A DNA stretch of 35,884 nucleotides from Sphingomonadales bacterium 12-68-11 (GCA_002279825.1 NCCV01000009.1:1-35884), one strand, 5' to 3'. Positions 24,842 through 32,527 are shown, counted from the stretch's first letter. The notes: generated from the sequence alone by a model not told the origin. Numbers and translations are program-made.

Positions 24842-25726
24842 TTAGCTCCCAATCGGCGGCATTTCCGCCGCGACCGCGCCGCTCGCCGGCAGGCGCGCCT
24901 CGATCCAGCCGATCACATCCTCGAACACCCGCTCCTTGCCGAGATCGTTGAGCAGGTCGTGGTAGTAATCGTCGTAGAGGATCAGCTGCTTGTCGGCGCT
25001 GCCGGTCTCGTCGAAGAACTGCTGGCTGCCGTCGACGCGCGTCGCCTTGTCGGCGGTGCCGTGCAGGATCAGCACCGGCAGCGTGATCTTGCCGAACTCC
25101 TTCTCGAACCGGTCACCGGCGCGGGCCAGCGCGGCCACGGTCGAGACCGGCTGAACTTCGTCCTTGGTCAGCGGATCGGCCAGCAGCGCCTCGACCCAGG
25201 CCGGATCGCGCGAGAAATCCTCCATCTTGAGCTTGAGCACGTGGAGGTGCGGGGCGATGTGGTCGGCGCCCTTGAGCAGGGTCAGCGCGATATTGGGCGC
25301 GAATACGCGGAACGCGAAGCTCTCGCAGATCAGCCCGTCGATGCGGTCCTGGTAATCGAGCGCGTAGGACACCGCCGTGACACCCCCGGCGCTATGGCCG
25401 AGCACATAGTGCGGCAGCTCGGGGTCGTGCGATTTGGCGAGGTCGATCGCCAGCGACAGGTCGGACACGTAGTCGTCAACGCTCTCGGCATAGAACCGCT
25501 CGCCCTCGGACTGGCCCCGGCCGCGCAAGTCGAGCGCGGTCACCGCGAACCCGCGCGCCGCGAAGATCTCCGCCGCGCCGATGTATTGCCCGCCGTGCGA
25601 ATTGACCCCGTGGCAGATCGTCAGCGCGGCTTTGGGCGTCCCCTGCGGCCGCCAGTGGCGGGTGAAGATCCTGCCCCCCGTGCCCTCGAGCCATTGTTCC
25701 TGCTGCGGATTGCTTTCGAACATCAT
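24842..25726 (-). CDS. Alpha/beta hydrolase (monoacylglycerol lipase/lysophospholipase-like)
   Basis: This 294-residue hydrolase of the serine aminopeptidase S33/Hydrolase_4 group has HGVNSHGGQYIGAAEIFAARG and ALDLRGRGQSEGER upstream of the nucleophile elbow GHSAGG (Ser112). The acid is expected in LILHGTADKATRVD and the base in YDDYYHDLLND. No signal peptide is visible, so it is probably cytoplasmic. Two adjacent ATG codons begin the frame, and either could be used. It is divergent from the CorA-family gene across 137 bases. Confidence 0.92.
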   Translation of the reverse strand: MMFESNPQQEQWLEGTGGRIFTRHWRPQGTPKAALTICHGVNSHGGQYIGAAEIFAARGFAVTALDLRGRGQSEGERFYAESVDDYVSDLSLAIDLAKSHDPELPHYVLGHSAGGVTAVSYALDYQDRIDGLICESFAFRVFAPNIALTLLKGADHIAPHLHVLKLKMEDFSRDPAWVEALLADPLTKDEVQPVSTVAALARAGDRFEKEFGKITLPVLILHGTADKATRVDGSQQFFDETGSADKQLILYDDYYHDLLNDLGKERVFEDVIGWIEARLPASGAVAAEMPPIGS

Positions 25727-25863
25727 GACGACCTCCAGCGACTCGCGGGCGCGACCCCAGCGGCACGGTACGCGGCTTTGTGCGATGCGAAAGCGGATTG
25801 TGCGGGCGCCTCGCCGCCCGGCGCCGCATCTGCTAGGCTCGCCTCGCCGCGCGGGATTTTCTC

Positions 25864-26853
25864 ATGGACAGCGTTCTCACCAAACCGGCGATCATCTGGG
25901 CGCTCGACTTCGAGGACGGCCGGCCGATCGCCTGCGACGAGGACGGCCCGGTGCTGTGCGAACCGGCGCAGGGCAGCTTCCGCTGGCTGCACCTCAACCT
26001 CGCCGACCAGTGGACCCGCCAGTGGATCGAGGCGGCCGAGGCGGTGCCCCGCCCGCTGCGCGCGATGCTGCTCGAACCCGAGCGCCACCAGCGCGCGCTG
26101 GTCGAGCAAGGCTTCGTCGGCTGCGTGCTGCACGACATGGAGCGCGACTTCGACCGCCACGACGCCGAGCGCACCGGAGTGCTGCGGCTGGTGCTGGGCC
26201 CGCGCCTGATGATCACCGCGCGCCACCACCCGCTGCGTTCGGCCGACATCGTCAGGGCGCATATCCTGCGCGACCGGGCCGAGGTTCCCGACGCCGCCGC
26301 CGCGCTTGACCTGATCGTGACCGCGATCATCGAAAGCATTGCCGCGGTCAGCCGCGACTATGCCAGCCAGATCGAATCGTTCGAAGACGCGCTGCTCGAC
26401 CGGCCCGAGAGCTTCGACCACCGCCGCCTGATCGGCATCCGCCGCCGCGTGGTCCAGTTCCACCGGCTGCTGGTCGGCATGCGCGCGACCTTGCGCCGGC
26501 TCGAGCAGGACCGCGACCTGCCTCCCGCGCTGCTGCCCACGGTCGAGGACCTCGCCCAGCAGCTCGGCGGGATCGACAGCGACATGGTCTCGATCAACGG
26601 CCAGCTCCGCCTGCTGCGCGAGGAAGCCGACCTGCAGGCCACCCAGCGCACCAACCAGAACCTCTACGTGCTCTCGATCCTTTCGGCGCTGCTGCTCCCG
26701 GCGACGCTGGTGACCGGCTTCTTCGGCATGAACACCGGCGGGCTCCCTTTCGCGGAAGGGGCGGAAGGCACCGCCTGGGCATTCGGCCTCGCCGCGCTCG
26801 CCTCGCTGGCGGTCTACCTTCTGCTGCGCCGGCTGGGCCTGCATCGCCGCTAG
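25864..26853 (+). CDS. CorA-family divalent cation transporter (ZntB-like)
   Basis: A 329-residue protein with the CorA plan: a cytoplasmic N-terminal domain starting IIWALDFEDGRPIA and RWLHLNLADQWTRQW, a long helix through VRAHILRDRAE and QFHRLLVGMRATLRRLEQ, and two C-terminal membrane helices. The first ends in the signature GMN (FFGMNTGGLPF), and the second is WAFGLAALASLAVYLLL. The N-terminal pattern is closer to ZntB-type zinc transporters than to classical CorA magnesium channels, but the substrate is inferred. dinB follows 12 bases later. Confidence 0.92.
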   Translation: MDSVLTKPAIIWALDFEDGRPIACDEDGPVLCEPAQGSFRWLHLNLADQWTRQWIEAAEAVPRPLRAMLLEPERHQRALVEQGFVGCVLHDMERDFDRHDAERTGVLRLVLGPRLMITARHHPLRSADIVRAHILRDRAEVPDAAAALDLIVTAIIESIAAVSRDYASQIESFEDALLDRPESFDHRRLIGIRRRVVQFHRLLVGMRATLRRLEQDRDLPPALLPTVEDLAQQLGGIDSDMVSINGQLRLLREEADLQATQRTNQNLYVLSILSALLLPATLVTGFFGMNTGGLPFAEGAEGTAWAFGLAALASLAVYLLLRRLGLHRR

Positions 26854-26865
26854 CAGCCCAGGGCC

Positions 26866-27972
26866 GTGACCGACGAAGCGGACGACGAGGCGGCGGGCCT
26901 GCGCAAGATCATCCATGTCGACATGGATGCGTTCTTCGCCAGCGTCGAGCAGCGCGACAACCCGGAGCTGCGCGGCAAACCCGTCGCGGTCGGCGGCGGC
27001 GGGGGACGGGGGGTCGTCGCGGCCGCGAGCTACGAGGCGCGGCAGTTCGGCGTGCGTTCGGCCATGCCCGGCGTGACCGCGCGGCGGCTATGCCCGGACC
27101 TGGTCTTCGTCCGCGCGCGCTTCGACGCTTACCAGGAAGTCTCGCGCCAGATCCGCGCGGTGTTCCGCGCCTTTACCCCACATGTCGAGCCGCTCAGCCT
27201 CGACGAAGCCTATCTCGACGTGACCGAGGATCTCCAAGGCATCGGCTCGGCCACCCGCATCGCCGAGTTGATCCGCGCGCGCATCAAGGCGGAGACCGGC
27301 CTGACCGCCAGCGCCGGGGTCAGTTACAACAAGTTCCTCGCCAAGCTCGCGAGCGACCAGAACAAGCCCGACGGGCTGTGCGTGATCCGCCCCGGCGAGG
27401 GCGCCGCTTTCGTCCAGGCGCTGCCGGTGCGGCGGTTCCACGGCATCGGCCCGCGCGGCGCGGAGAAGATGGCCCGGCTCGGGATCGTGACCGGCGCCGA
27501 CCTCGCGGCGAAAGATCTCGCCTGGCTGCGCCAGAACTTCGGCAGTTTCGCCGATTACCTCTACCGCGCCGCGCGCGGAATCGACCTTCGGCCGGTGCGC
27601 GCCAACCGTATCCGCAAGTCGCTCGGCGGGGAGCGCACGTTCGGCGAGGATATCTCGAGCGGCCCGGCGCTGCGCGAGGCGCTGGACACTATCGTCGAGA
27701 TTGTCTGGGATCGGATAGCCGAAAAGGATACCAAAGGCCGCACCGTCACCCTGAAGATGAAGTACTCGGACTTCCAGATCGTCTCCCGTGCCCGCTCGTT
27801 GCCGCGCCCGGTAGCGGACAAGCGCGAGTTCGCCGCGATCGCCCGGCAGCTGCTCGACGACCAGCTACCGCTGCCGCTCCCGATCCGGCTGATGGGCCTG
27901 ACCCTCTCCGCGCTCGAAGGCGAAGCGCGCGAGCCCGAGCGACCGCCCGACGGGCAGTTGTCGCTGCTGTAA
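26866..27972 (+). CDS. dinB: DNA polymerase IV (Y-family translesion polymerase)
   Basis: A complete 368-residue DinB. The catalytic metal-binding Asp19 is in IIHVDMDAFFASVEQRD, and the second acidic pair, Asp113-Glu114, is in SLDEAYLDV. ASAGVSYNKFLAKLASDQNKP and the FHGIGPRGAEKM helix-hairpin-helix follow, then the little-finger domain. The last residues, QLSLL, match a beta-clamp binding motif. The start is GTG at 26866, 12 bases after the transporter stop. I see no obvious LexA site just before it, so SOS control is not evident. Confidence 0.96.
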   Translation: MTDEADDEAAGLRKIIHVDMDAFFASVEQRDNPELRGKPVAVGGGGGRGVVAAASYEARQFGVRSAMPGVTARRLCPDLVFVRARFDAYQEVSRQIRAVFRAFTPHVEPLSLDEAYLDVTEDLQGIGSATRIAELIRARIKAETGLTASAGVSYNKFLAKLASDQNKPDGLCVIRPGEGAAFVQALPVRRFHGIGPRGAEKMARLGIVTGADLAAKDLAWLRQNFGSFADYLYRAARGIDLRPVRANRIRKSLGGERTFGEDISSGPALREALDTIVEIVWDRIAEKDTKGRTVTLKMKYSDFQIVSRARSLPRPVADKREFAAIARQLLDDQLPLPLPIRLMGLTLSALEGEAREPERPPDGQLSLL

Positions 27973-27978
27973 ATTCAA

Positions 27979-28107
27979 TCCTCCCCCTTGGGGGAGGGGG
28001 ACCATGCGAAGCATGGTGGAGAGGCACCCTCGCCAAACGCGAGCTTGCGAAAGCCGCCTGTGCCCCTCCACCAGCTTCGCTGGTCCCCCTCCCCGTTCCG
28101 GGGAGGA
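27979..28107. repeat. Intergenic palindrome-rich repeat element (CTCCCCC type)
   Basis: A 129-base element fills the gap between dinB and the Nudix gene. Outer arms CCTCCCCCTTGGGGGAGG (27980-27997) and CCCCTCCCCGTTCCGGGGAGG enclose two small hairpins (ACCATGCGAAGCATGGT and ACCAGCTTCGCTGGT). It has no coding potential. It resembles intergenic repeats often seen in sphingomonads. No second copy occurs in this window. Confidence 0.65.
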
Positions 28108-28109
28108 CG

Positions 28110-28583
28110 CTACCCCCGATGCGCGCGGTAATGCTCGATGCGCCGCATCGCCACGCGGCCGATATTCGCGGGCAGCGCATCGAGCGCAAAGAAGCGCGCG
28201 TCGATCACCTCGCGGCCGTCGGGGCGCGGCCGGCCGGCCAGTTGCCCAACGAAAAGATACCCGACATGCGCGGCGCCCGACAATGTATCCCGCAGGGGCG
28301 GAAGCGCGCGCAAGTCGCCCCACAAGTCGCAGCCCAGTTCCTCGCGCGCCTCGCGCCGCACCGCGGCCACGGGGTCCTCGCCGCGCTTCAGGCCTCCGCC
28401 GGGCAGAGACCAACCGCCCCCGCCGTAACTGTGCCGGACCAGCAGCACCCGGCTCTCGCCATCGACCGCGACGAGCGTCACTCCGGACAAGTTCGGCTTG
28501 AACCAGCGCCGCAGCGTGCCGCGCAGCCAGTGCGCCACACGCAGCGCCGCCCGGTGCAAAGGAGCCGGGATCAGGTGAAACAT
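28110..28583 (-). CDS. Nudix hydrolase
   Basis: This 157-residue protein has a full Nudix box (consensus GX5EX7REUXEEXGU) in GGGLKRGEDPVAAVRREARE followed by ELG, here beginning at about residue 61. The preceding VLLVRHSYGGGGWSLPG is the usual strand before the box. An N-terminal basic, amphipathic segment (LHRAALRVAHWLRGTLRRWF) might contact membrane or nucleic acid. The substrate is not predictable. The start ATG at 28583 overlaps the pgl 3' end by 13 bases. Confidence 0.92.
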   Translation of the reverse strand: MFHLIPAPLHRAALRVAHWLRGTLRRWFKPNLSGVTLVAVDGESRVLLVRHSYGGGGWSLPGGGLKRGEDPVAAVRREAREELGCDLWGDLRALPPLRDTLSGAAHVGYLFVGQLAGRPRPDGREVIDARFFALDALPANIGRVAMRRIEHYRAHRG

Positions 28584-29194
28584 GTTACCGGCTGCGTCGC
28601 GGCGCCGAGCAGCCGCGCCACCGGCAGGTCGCTCTCCGCGCGCTTCGCCGCCTCGAACACTGCGCGTTTCACGCCGCCGCGGATCACGAACACCAGTTCA
28701 TCGCTGGCCAGCAGGGCGGGGAGCGTCAGCGTGATCCGCTCGAACGGGGCTTCCGGAGGCAATGGATCGGGGGTCAGTCGGCGTATCCTTTGCGGATCAT
28801 CGCCGCGCGGATCGGTGTTCGGAAACAGCGACGCCACGTGCCCGTCCGCGCCCATGCCCAGCCAGGCGAGCGCGAACCGCGGCACCTGCTCCATCTCGCT
28901 CAGCGCCACCACTTCGGCGTCCACCGGCTCCAGCAGCGCGCGCAGCTTGCCAGTATTGCTGGCCGGGTGATCCTCGGGAACCAGCCGGTCGTCGTTCGGC
29001 CAGACCGTCAGCCGCGACCAGTCGAGCGGGCGTTCGACCAGTCGCGCCAGAATCGGGAACGGCGTCGAGCCGCCCGGCACCGTGATCGCCACCGGCGCCG
29101 CGCTCGCCGCCAGGGCAGCAGTCAACCGGTCGCCGAGCCAATCGGCAATCGCCGCGTCCCCGGCGCCTTCGATAGTCTCCACCTCCTTCGTCAT
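28571..29194 (-). CDS. pgl: 6-phosphogluconolactonase (DevB/Pgl type)
   Basis: This protein of about 207 residues has the Pgl motifs ITVPGGSTPFPILARL, the WPNDDRLVPEDHPASNTG stretch, LAWLGMGADGHVASLFPNTD, and LTLPALLASDELVFVI. It hydrolyses 6-phosphogluconolactone in the pentose-phosphate and Entner-Doudoroff routes. The start is uncertain. ATG at 29194 falls inside the terminal arm of a dispersed repeat, and a GTG four codons later (29182) gives a more family-like N-terminus (VETIEGAGDAAIADWL), but the AAGGAG sequence directly abuts it. No zwf or edd gene is in the window. Confidence 0.9.
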   Translation of the reverse strand: MTKEVETIEGAGDAAIADWLGDRLTAALAASAAPVAITVPGGSTPFPILARLVERPLDWSRLTVWPNDDRLVPEDHPASNTGKLRALLEPVDAEVVALSEMEQVPRFALAWLGMGADGHVASLFPNTDPRGDDPQRIRRLTPDPLPPEAPFERITLTLPALLASDELVFVIRGGVKRAVFEAAKRAESDLPVARLLGAATQPVTCFT

Positions 29195-29271
29195 TGCGAG
29201 CGGAGCGAAGCAATCCAGGGCCGCTCACGCCAACCTTGGATTGCCGCGGGGCTTCGCCCCTCGCAATGACG
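29189..29271. repeat. Dispersed palindromic repeat, copy 4 (inverted)
   Basis: An 83-base copy bounded by CGTCATTGCGAG and CTCGCAATGACG, between dps and pgl. Its right arm (GCCGCGGGGCTTCGCCCCTCGCAATGACG region) is the reverse complement of the left arm of copy 1, so it is in opposite orientation to copy 1. The left end includes the candidate pgl ATG. Confidence 0.85.
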
Positions 29272-29285
29272 ATGGCAAAACTGCG

Positions 29286-29747
29286 TCAGCGCAAGTGCTC
29301 GCGCAGGAACCACACGCGCAGTTCGGCGGCGTCGGTCCATTCGTCGACCACCGCACTGGTGGCGTTGTCGCCGGCTTCCTCGGCCGCTTCCTTGAGCGCC
29401 TTGAGATCGGCGACCAGGGTCGTGTTATCGTCGGCGAGCTGCTTGATCATCGCGTCGGGATCGAGCGTGGTCGAATCCTGGTCCTTGATCTTGGTGGCCT
29501 TGGCGATCGCGCCGATCGAGGTCAGCGTGTCGGCGTCGTTCTTGCGCACGCGCTCGGCCATCAGGTCGGTCACCGCCAGGATCGCGGTCGCTTGCTCGTC
29601 GAACAGCAGATGCAGGTCGCGGAAGCGCGGGCCGCGCACATGCCAGTGGAAGTTCTTGGTCTTGAGATAGAGCGCAAAGTGATCGGCGAGCGTGCCGTTC
29701 AGCCCTTCGATCAGCGCCTTCTTCGAGTTATCGCCCTTGCTGGCCAT
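29286..29747 (-). CDS. dps: Dps family DNA starvation/ferritin-like protein
   Basis: This 153-residue Dps protein has the ferroxidase residues in NFHWHVRGPRFRDLHLLFDE (His and, 12 residues later, the Asp/Glu pair), the four-helix ferritin-like fold, and an N-terminal Lys-rich tail (MASKGDNSKK) suitable for DNA contact. Dps oxidises Fe(II) with hydrogen peroxide and protects DNA in stationary phase. An AAGGAC ribosome-binding site lies about 6 bases before ATG 29747. The gene is followed by a dispersed repeat. Confidence 0.95.
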   Translation of the reverse strand: MASKGDNSKKALIEGLNGTLADHFALYLKTKNFHWHVRGPRFRDLHLLFDEQATAILAVTDLMAERVRKNDADTLTSIGAIAKATKIKDQDSTTLDPDAMIKQLADDNTTLVADLKALKEAAEEAGDNATSAVVDEWTDAAELRVWFLREHLR

Positions 29748-29834
29748 CGCGGTGTCCTTCGGAGTGGTGGTTCAGCGCGGCAACGGACGGGCCCGGCAAT
29801 CGTTTCGCGATCGATTGCGCTCGGAGTGATCGGC

Positions 29835-30398
29835 TTAACCGATCAAGCCGCGCGCGCCGAGCCCGATCGTCAGCGCCGCCATAATCAGCAGGGCCGCAGC
29901 GGTCCAGCGCAGCGCGCCGAGCGGCACGCGGGAGTCCCATTCGGGCCCCGCGAAGGCGGCGACCGTCAGCGCCGCCCCGCTCCCGAGCGCCCCGCCCGCC
30001 ACCGCCAGCCACGGCGCACCGCTGCTCGCGGCCAGCGCCAGTACGATCAGCCGCGCGGGGTCGGTGAGTTGCGCGGCGAACAGCACTGCCACGATGGCCC
30101 CGAACGAGCGGGTCGGCTCTCGCGGAGGACGTCCGGTGCGCAGAACAACGATCTGGATCGCCCCGAGCGCCAGCGCCAGCGCAACCAGCATCGCCTTGCC
30201 CGCCGGATCTAGCTGCGCGGCCAGCCATCCCCCGAGCCAGCCGGCCAGCGCCGCGCTCGCCAGGCTCGAAGCCCAGATCGCCGCCATGAGCGGCACCCCC
30301 GCCCCCAGCCCGCCCGCCAGCCGCCCCACCCGCACCGCCTCGCGTCCGGCCAGGGTGGCGAACGCAGCGGCGATCAGCGCGAGGAGGAAAGCGGACAC
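29835..30398 (-). CDS. Multi-pass membrane protein, possibly a degenerate GDT1/TMEM165-like transporter
   Basis: This 187-residue, very hydrophobic protein has about six membrane segments in two similar halves. The first half begins AFLLALIAAAFATLAGREAV, and the second has IVAVLFAAQLTDPARLIVLA. The two-repeat build and the position of QLTDPAR recall UPF0016/GDT1 proteins, whose repeats carry E-x-G-D-[KR]-[ST]. The canonical acidic motif is not preserved here, so this is a weak comparison. I chose the GTG at 30398, where the hydrophobic coding character begins. The frame upstream to 30509 is antisense-like and overlaps the next gene. Confidence 0.7.
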   Translation of the reverse strand: MSAFLLALIAAAFATLAGREAVRVGRLAGGLGAGVPLMAAIWASSLASAALAGWLGGWLAAQLDPAGKAMLVALALALGAIQIVVLRTGRPPREPTRSFGAIVAVLFAAQLTDPARLIVLALAASSGAPWLAVAGGALGSGAALTVAAFAGPEWDSRVPLGALRWTAAALLIMAALTIGLGARGLIG

Positions 30399-30450
30399 GG
30401 CGCGCGGGTAAGGTCGGCGCTGAACGGGCGCGCTTCGACTGGAGGCATGC

Positions 30451-30789
30451 TCATCGCGGGTCGCCGGGCCGTGCCCGGATGATCCTGCGCTCCTGCCAGC
30501 TTTTGACAAGCTCCGTCAAAGGGGGCCGCATGCACGCTTCCAGAGCGGGCGCCGTGTCGACCTGCCGGACACAGCCGAGATAGGTATCGCACACGCCCGC
30601 ATCCAGGATCCGATCGCCGCTGGAGGGCCTGGTGACGCAGCGGCGGGTGCCCGTCCTGCGATCCCGGACCATCACGATTCTGAGATTTTTCATCCGTTCC
30701 CCGATCACGACGATGTCGTCGCCGGGCGGCGGTGAGGGCGGAGCGGCCTGCGTCGTAGCAGCAAGGCCGAGCATGATCGCGAGGATCAT
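30451..30789 (-). CDS. Small exported hypothetical protein
   Basis: This 112-residue protein has a Sec signal peptide (MILAIMLGLAATTQAA, cleaved near residue 18-20), a Pro-rich patch and then DDIVVIGERMKNLRIVMVRD. D/E-IVVIG-R stretches of this kind are common in small sphingomonad exported proteins. Four cysteines (RRCVTRP, GVCDTYLGCVRQ, LEACMRPP) suggest disulfides in the periplasm. The start ATG at 30789 overlaps the PagL gene stop by four bases (ATGA), so it is likely coupled to it. The function is unknown. Confidence 0.75.
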   Translation of the reverse strand: MILAIMLGLAATTQAAPPSPPPGDDIVVIGERMKNLRIVMVRDRRTGTRRCVTRPSSGDRILDAGVCDTYLGCVRQVDTAPALEACMRPPLTELVKSWQERRIIRARPGDPR

Positions 30790-31460
30790 TGTCCCAGCGT
30801 TCGCACGAGGCGAAGGCCCAGACTGTCGATGCCCGGGTTCTGTTCGGAAAAAATCTGGCGATGGCTGAAATGCTCCCACGTCGCCTCGATCGCCCAGCGC
30901 GGGTTGAAGCGCACGCCGATCGAGGCGTTGGGGTTGAACAGCACCTGCGATCCGAACGACGTGCGATTGAGGTAGATATCGTATCGCCGCTGAGCTTCGC
31001 CAGCCGCCAGGCCGGGCGCGTAAGGATCGGGGGTGAAGCGATAACCGTCGTGGACGGTCAGCCCGATGCCCGCCTGTCCGTATACCCGGCCGTGCAGGAT
31101 GTGCTGGCGCCATTCCACGCCAAGGCTCGCGAAGCTGGTGCGGCCCGCGGTGCTGATCTGCAGCTTGGCGACAAATCGCGGCTTTAGGAGGATGGTCAGC
31201 GGCGCGCCGCGGAAGGCAAGCTGGACATCCGCCGTCCCATATTCCTCCTGGCCCTCGTAGATCTGCCCGGCTGGAAGCTTGGGCAGATCGAAGATCAATT
31301 GGTCTCCCAGCGGATGAAAGTTCGAGCCATGCTCGAGCACCCCGACCGCGATCTCCGCCCCTGCCCAGCGCGATGGACCGTCCGCAACGTCCTGCGCACT
31401 TGCCGCGGTGGAGGTGAGCACGAGCGCGGCGCCGAGGACTTCCAGTTTCGACCGAATCAC
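30786..31460 (-). CDS. Acyloxyacyl hydrolase / PagL-type lipid A 3-O-deacylase
   Basis: This 224-residue protein has a signal peptide (ending STAASAQ) and an outer-membrane beta-barrel. The C-terminal signature WEHFSHRQIFSEQNPGIDSL, then GLRL, holds the His-x-Ser catalytic pair of PagL (here HFS). It should remove the 3-O-linked acyl chain of lipid A at the cell surface. The start is GTG at 31460 behind GAGGAG with a 7-base spacer. ATG 31493 would add 11 non-signal-like residues. The gene leads a coupled pair with the small exported protein. Confidence 0.86.
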   Translation of the reverse strand: MIRSKLEVLGAALVLTSTAASAQDVADGPSRWAGAEIAVGVLEHGSNFHPLGDQLIFDLPKLPAGQIYEGQEEYGTADVQLAFRGAPLTILLKPRFVAKLQISTAGRTSFASLGVEWRQHILHGRVYGQAGIGLTVHDGYRFTPDPYAPGLAAGEAQRRYDIYLNRTSFGSQVLFNPNASIGVRFNPRWAIEATWEHFSHRQIFSEQNPGIDSLGLRLVRTLGQ

Positions 31461-31504
31461 GGGACACTCCTCTGTCAAACGGCTGGCGCCCAACCGTGGG
31501 ATGC

Positions 31505-31540
31505 GCTATGGATTCGCAATTAATTTCTGTCAAACAGAAA
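31505..31540 (-). promoter_or_regulatory. Putative pagL promoter overlapping a dyad
   Basis: On the minus strand TTGACA (31533-31528) is followed after 17 bases by CATAGC (31510-31505), a plausible but weak sigma70-like -35/-10 pair reading towards the deacylase gene. The -35 lies within the dyad TTTCTGT-CAA-ACAGAAA at 31524-31540. The decamer TCTGTCAAAC from this dyad recurs at 31471-31480. Confidence 0.35.
31524..31540. promoter_or_regulatory. Dyad TTTCTGT-N3-ACAGAAA, candidate operator
   Basis: A perfect 7-base inverted repeat with 3-base spacer, ending 4 bases before the DUF2975 gene. It is AT-rich compared with the surroundings and lies between that gene and the divergent deacylase gene. 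The adjacent regulator gene (32174-32410) is the obvious candidate to bind it, by autoregulation; this is inferred from position only. Confidence 0.45.
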
Positions 31541-31544
31541 GAAT

Positions 31545-32174
31545 ATGATGCCAGACGGCTTTTCCCTCCCTGCTAGCAAGGCGCGCATGAGCCGGCGGGT
31601 CGGTCTCCTGTTCCTGCTGCTCGCCGCTATCCTGGGCATCGCGGCGGTCGCCGGATCGATCGTACCTGGCTTGTCGCTGCAGTGTGATCTGCCGCAGCCA
31701 TGCCGGGATACTTCCGACCCCGCCCACCTGCTGCCCGAAGAGACGCGCGCCGCGCTCGCGCGCGATCCTGCCGCGCACACGCGCTACGACGCCTGGGTAG
31801 CGCGGAGTGACGTGCGCGCCGGGTTGGCCGGGCTGAACTTGCTCGAACAGGGGCCGGTCATCTTTCTGTTCCTGGCTATCGGATTGGGCCTGCGCCGTTT
31901 GGGCGAACGCCGCAAGCAGGTCCTGGCGCGCGCGCTTCCCTGGGTGAGGCGCGCGTCGCGGGCGGCCATCGTGCTGGGATTCGCGCACCTGATCGTGGGG
32001 GGGCTGCGCTCCGCCTTGCTGTACCCGGGGTTGGCGCCTGCGGGAGGGTTGCAGTTCCCGCTCGACGTGAACGGCGTGGCCCTCCCGCTGCTGCTCGCTC
32101 TCGGGGTGTACACCACCGTCTGGGCACTGGAGGCAGGCATCCGCGCCGAGCGTGACCTGGCCGACTTCGTCTGA
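31545..32174 (+). CDS. DUF2975-like membrane protein
   Basis: A 209-residue protein (195 if translation starts at ATG 31587) with four hydrophobic segments: GLLFLLLAAILGIAAVAGSI, GPVIFLFLAIGLGLRRLG, AIVLGFAHLIVGGLRSALL, and LPLLLALGVYTTVWALEAGI. A cysteine-containing extracytoplasmic loop (LQCDLPQPCRD) lies after the first helix. The C-terminal ALEAGIRAERDLADFV resembles the DUF2975 end that precedes YozG-like regulators. It overlaps the regulator gene by one base (TGATG), and such membrane protein/regulator pairs are common. Its biochemical role is unknown, possibly sensing an envelope or nutritional signal. Confidence 0.75.
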   Translation: MMPDGFSLPASKARMSRRVGLLFLLLAAILGIAAVAGSIVPGLSLQCDLPQPCRDTSDPAHLLPEETRAALARDPAAHTRYDAWVARSDVRAGLAGLNLLEQGPVIFLFLAIGLGLRRLGERRKQVLARALPWVRRASRAAIVLGFAHLIVGGLRSALLYPGLAPAGGLQFPLDVNGVALPLLLALGVYTTVWALEAGIRAERDLADFV

Positions 32175-32410
32175 TGCCGATTGTCGTCAACCTCGACGTG
32201 GTGCTCGCGCGCCGCAAGGTTCGGTCCAAGCAACTCGCCGAGGCGATCGGGATCACCGAGTCCAACCTGTCCTTGCTCAAATCGAGCAAGGTCAAGGGTG
32301 TGCGCTTCTCCACCCTTGCCGCAATCTGCCGCTATCTCGACTGCGAGCCGGGCGACATCCTCGGCTACGAGCCCTCCGACGAGGACCTCGGCACCGATCC
32401 CGGCGCGTGA
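32174..32410 (+). CDS. YozG-like helix-turn-helix transcriptional regulator
   Basis: This 78-residue Cro/CI-type HTH protein begins MPIVVNLDVVLARRKVRSKQ, followed by LAEAIGITESNLSLLKSSKV as the HTH and FSTLAAICRYLDCEPGDIL, the pattern of the YozG/HTH_26 family. It starts within the last codon of the DUF2975 gene, so both are made from one transcript. The likely target is the dyad upstream of its operon. A short C-terminal acidic tail follows. Confidence 0.92.
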   Translation: MPIVVNLDVVLARRKVRSKQLAEAIGITESNLSLLKSSKVKGVRFSTLAAICRYLDCEPGDILGYEPSDEDLGTDPGA

Positions 32411-32453
32411 GCGAAGCTGGAGCGTAGCCCCAACGGAATCGCGCGGGCGGCAA

Positions 32454-32527
32454 TGGAGCGGGTGAAGGGAATCGAACCCTCGTATTCAGCTTGGGAAGCT
32501 GCTGCTCTACCATTGAGCTACACCCGC
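32454..32527 (-). tRNA. tRNA-Gly (anticodon CCC)
   Basis: A 74-base tRNA on the minus strand, with the CCA encoded (32454-32456). The acceptor stem GCGGGTG pairs with CACCCGC, the D-arm is GCTC-AATGGTA-GAGC, the anticodon loop is TTCCCAA with anticodon CCC (32493-32495), and the T-loop is GGTTCGATTCC. The discriminator is T, as is usual for bacterial tRNA-Gly. Only the outermost anticodon-stem pair is unpaired (G-A). Confidence 0.97.

Noticed and set aside
22714..24951. 745-residue plus-strand open frame
   Set aside because: It is antisense to the lipoprotein and to the broken metallopeptidase gene. The zinc-site and signal-peptide motifs are on the minus strand.
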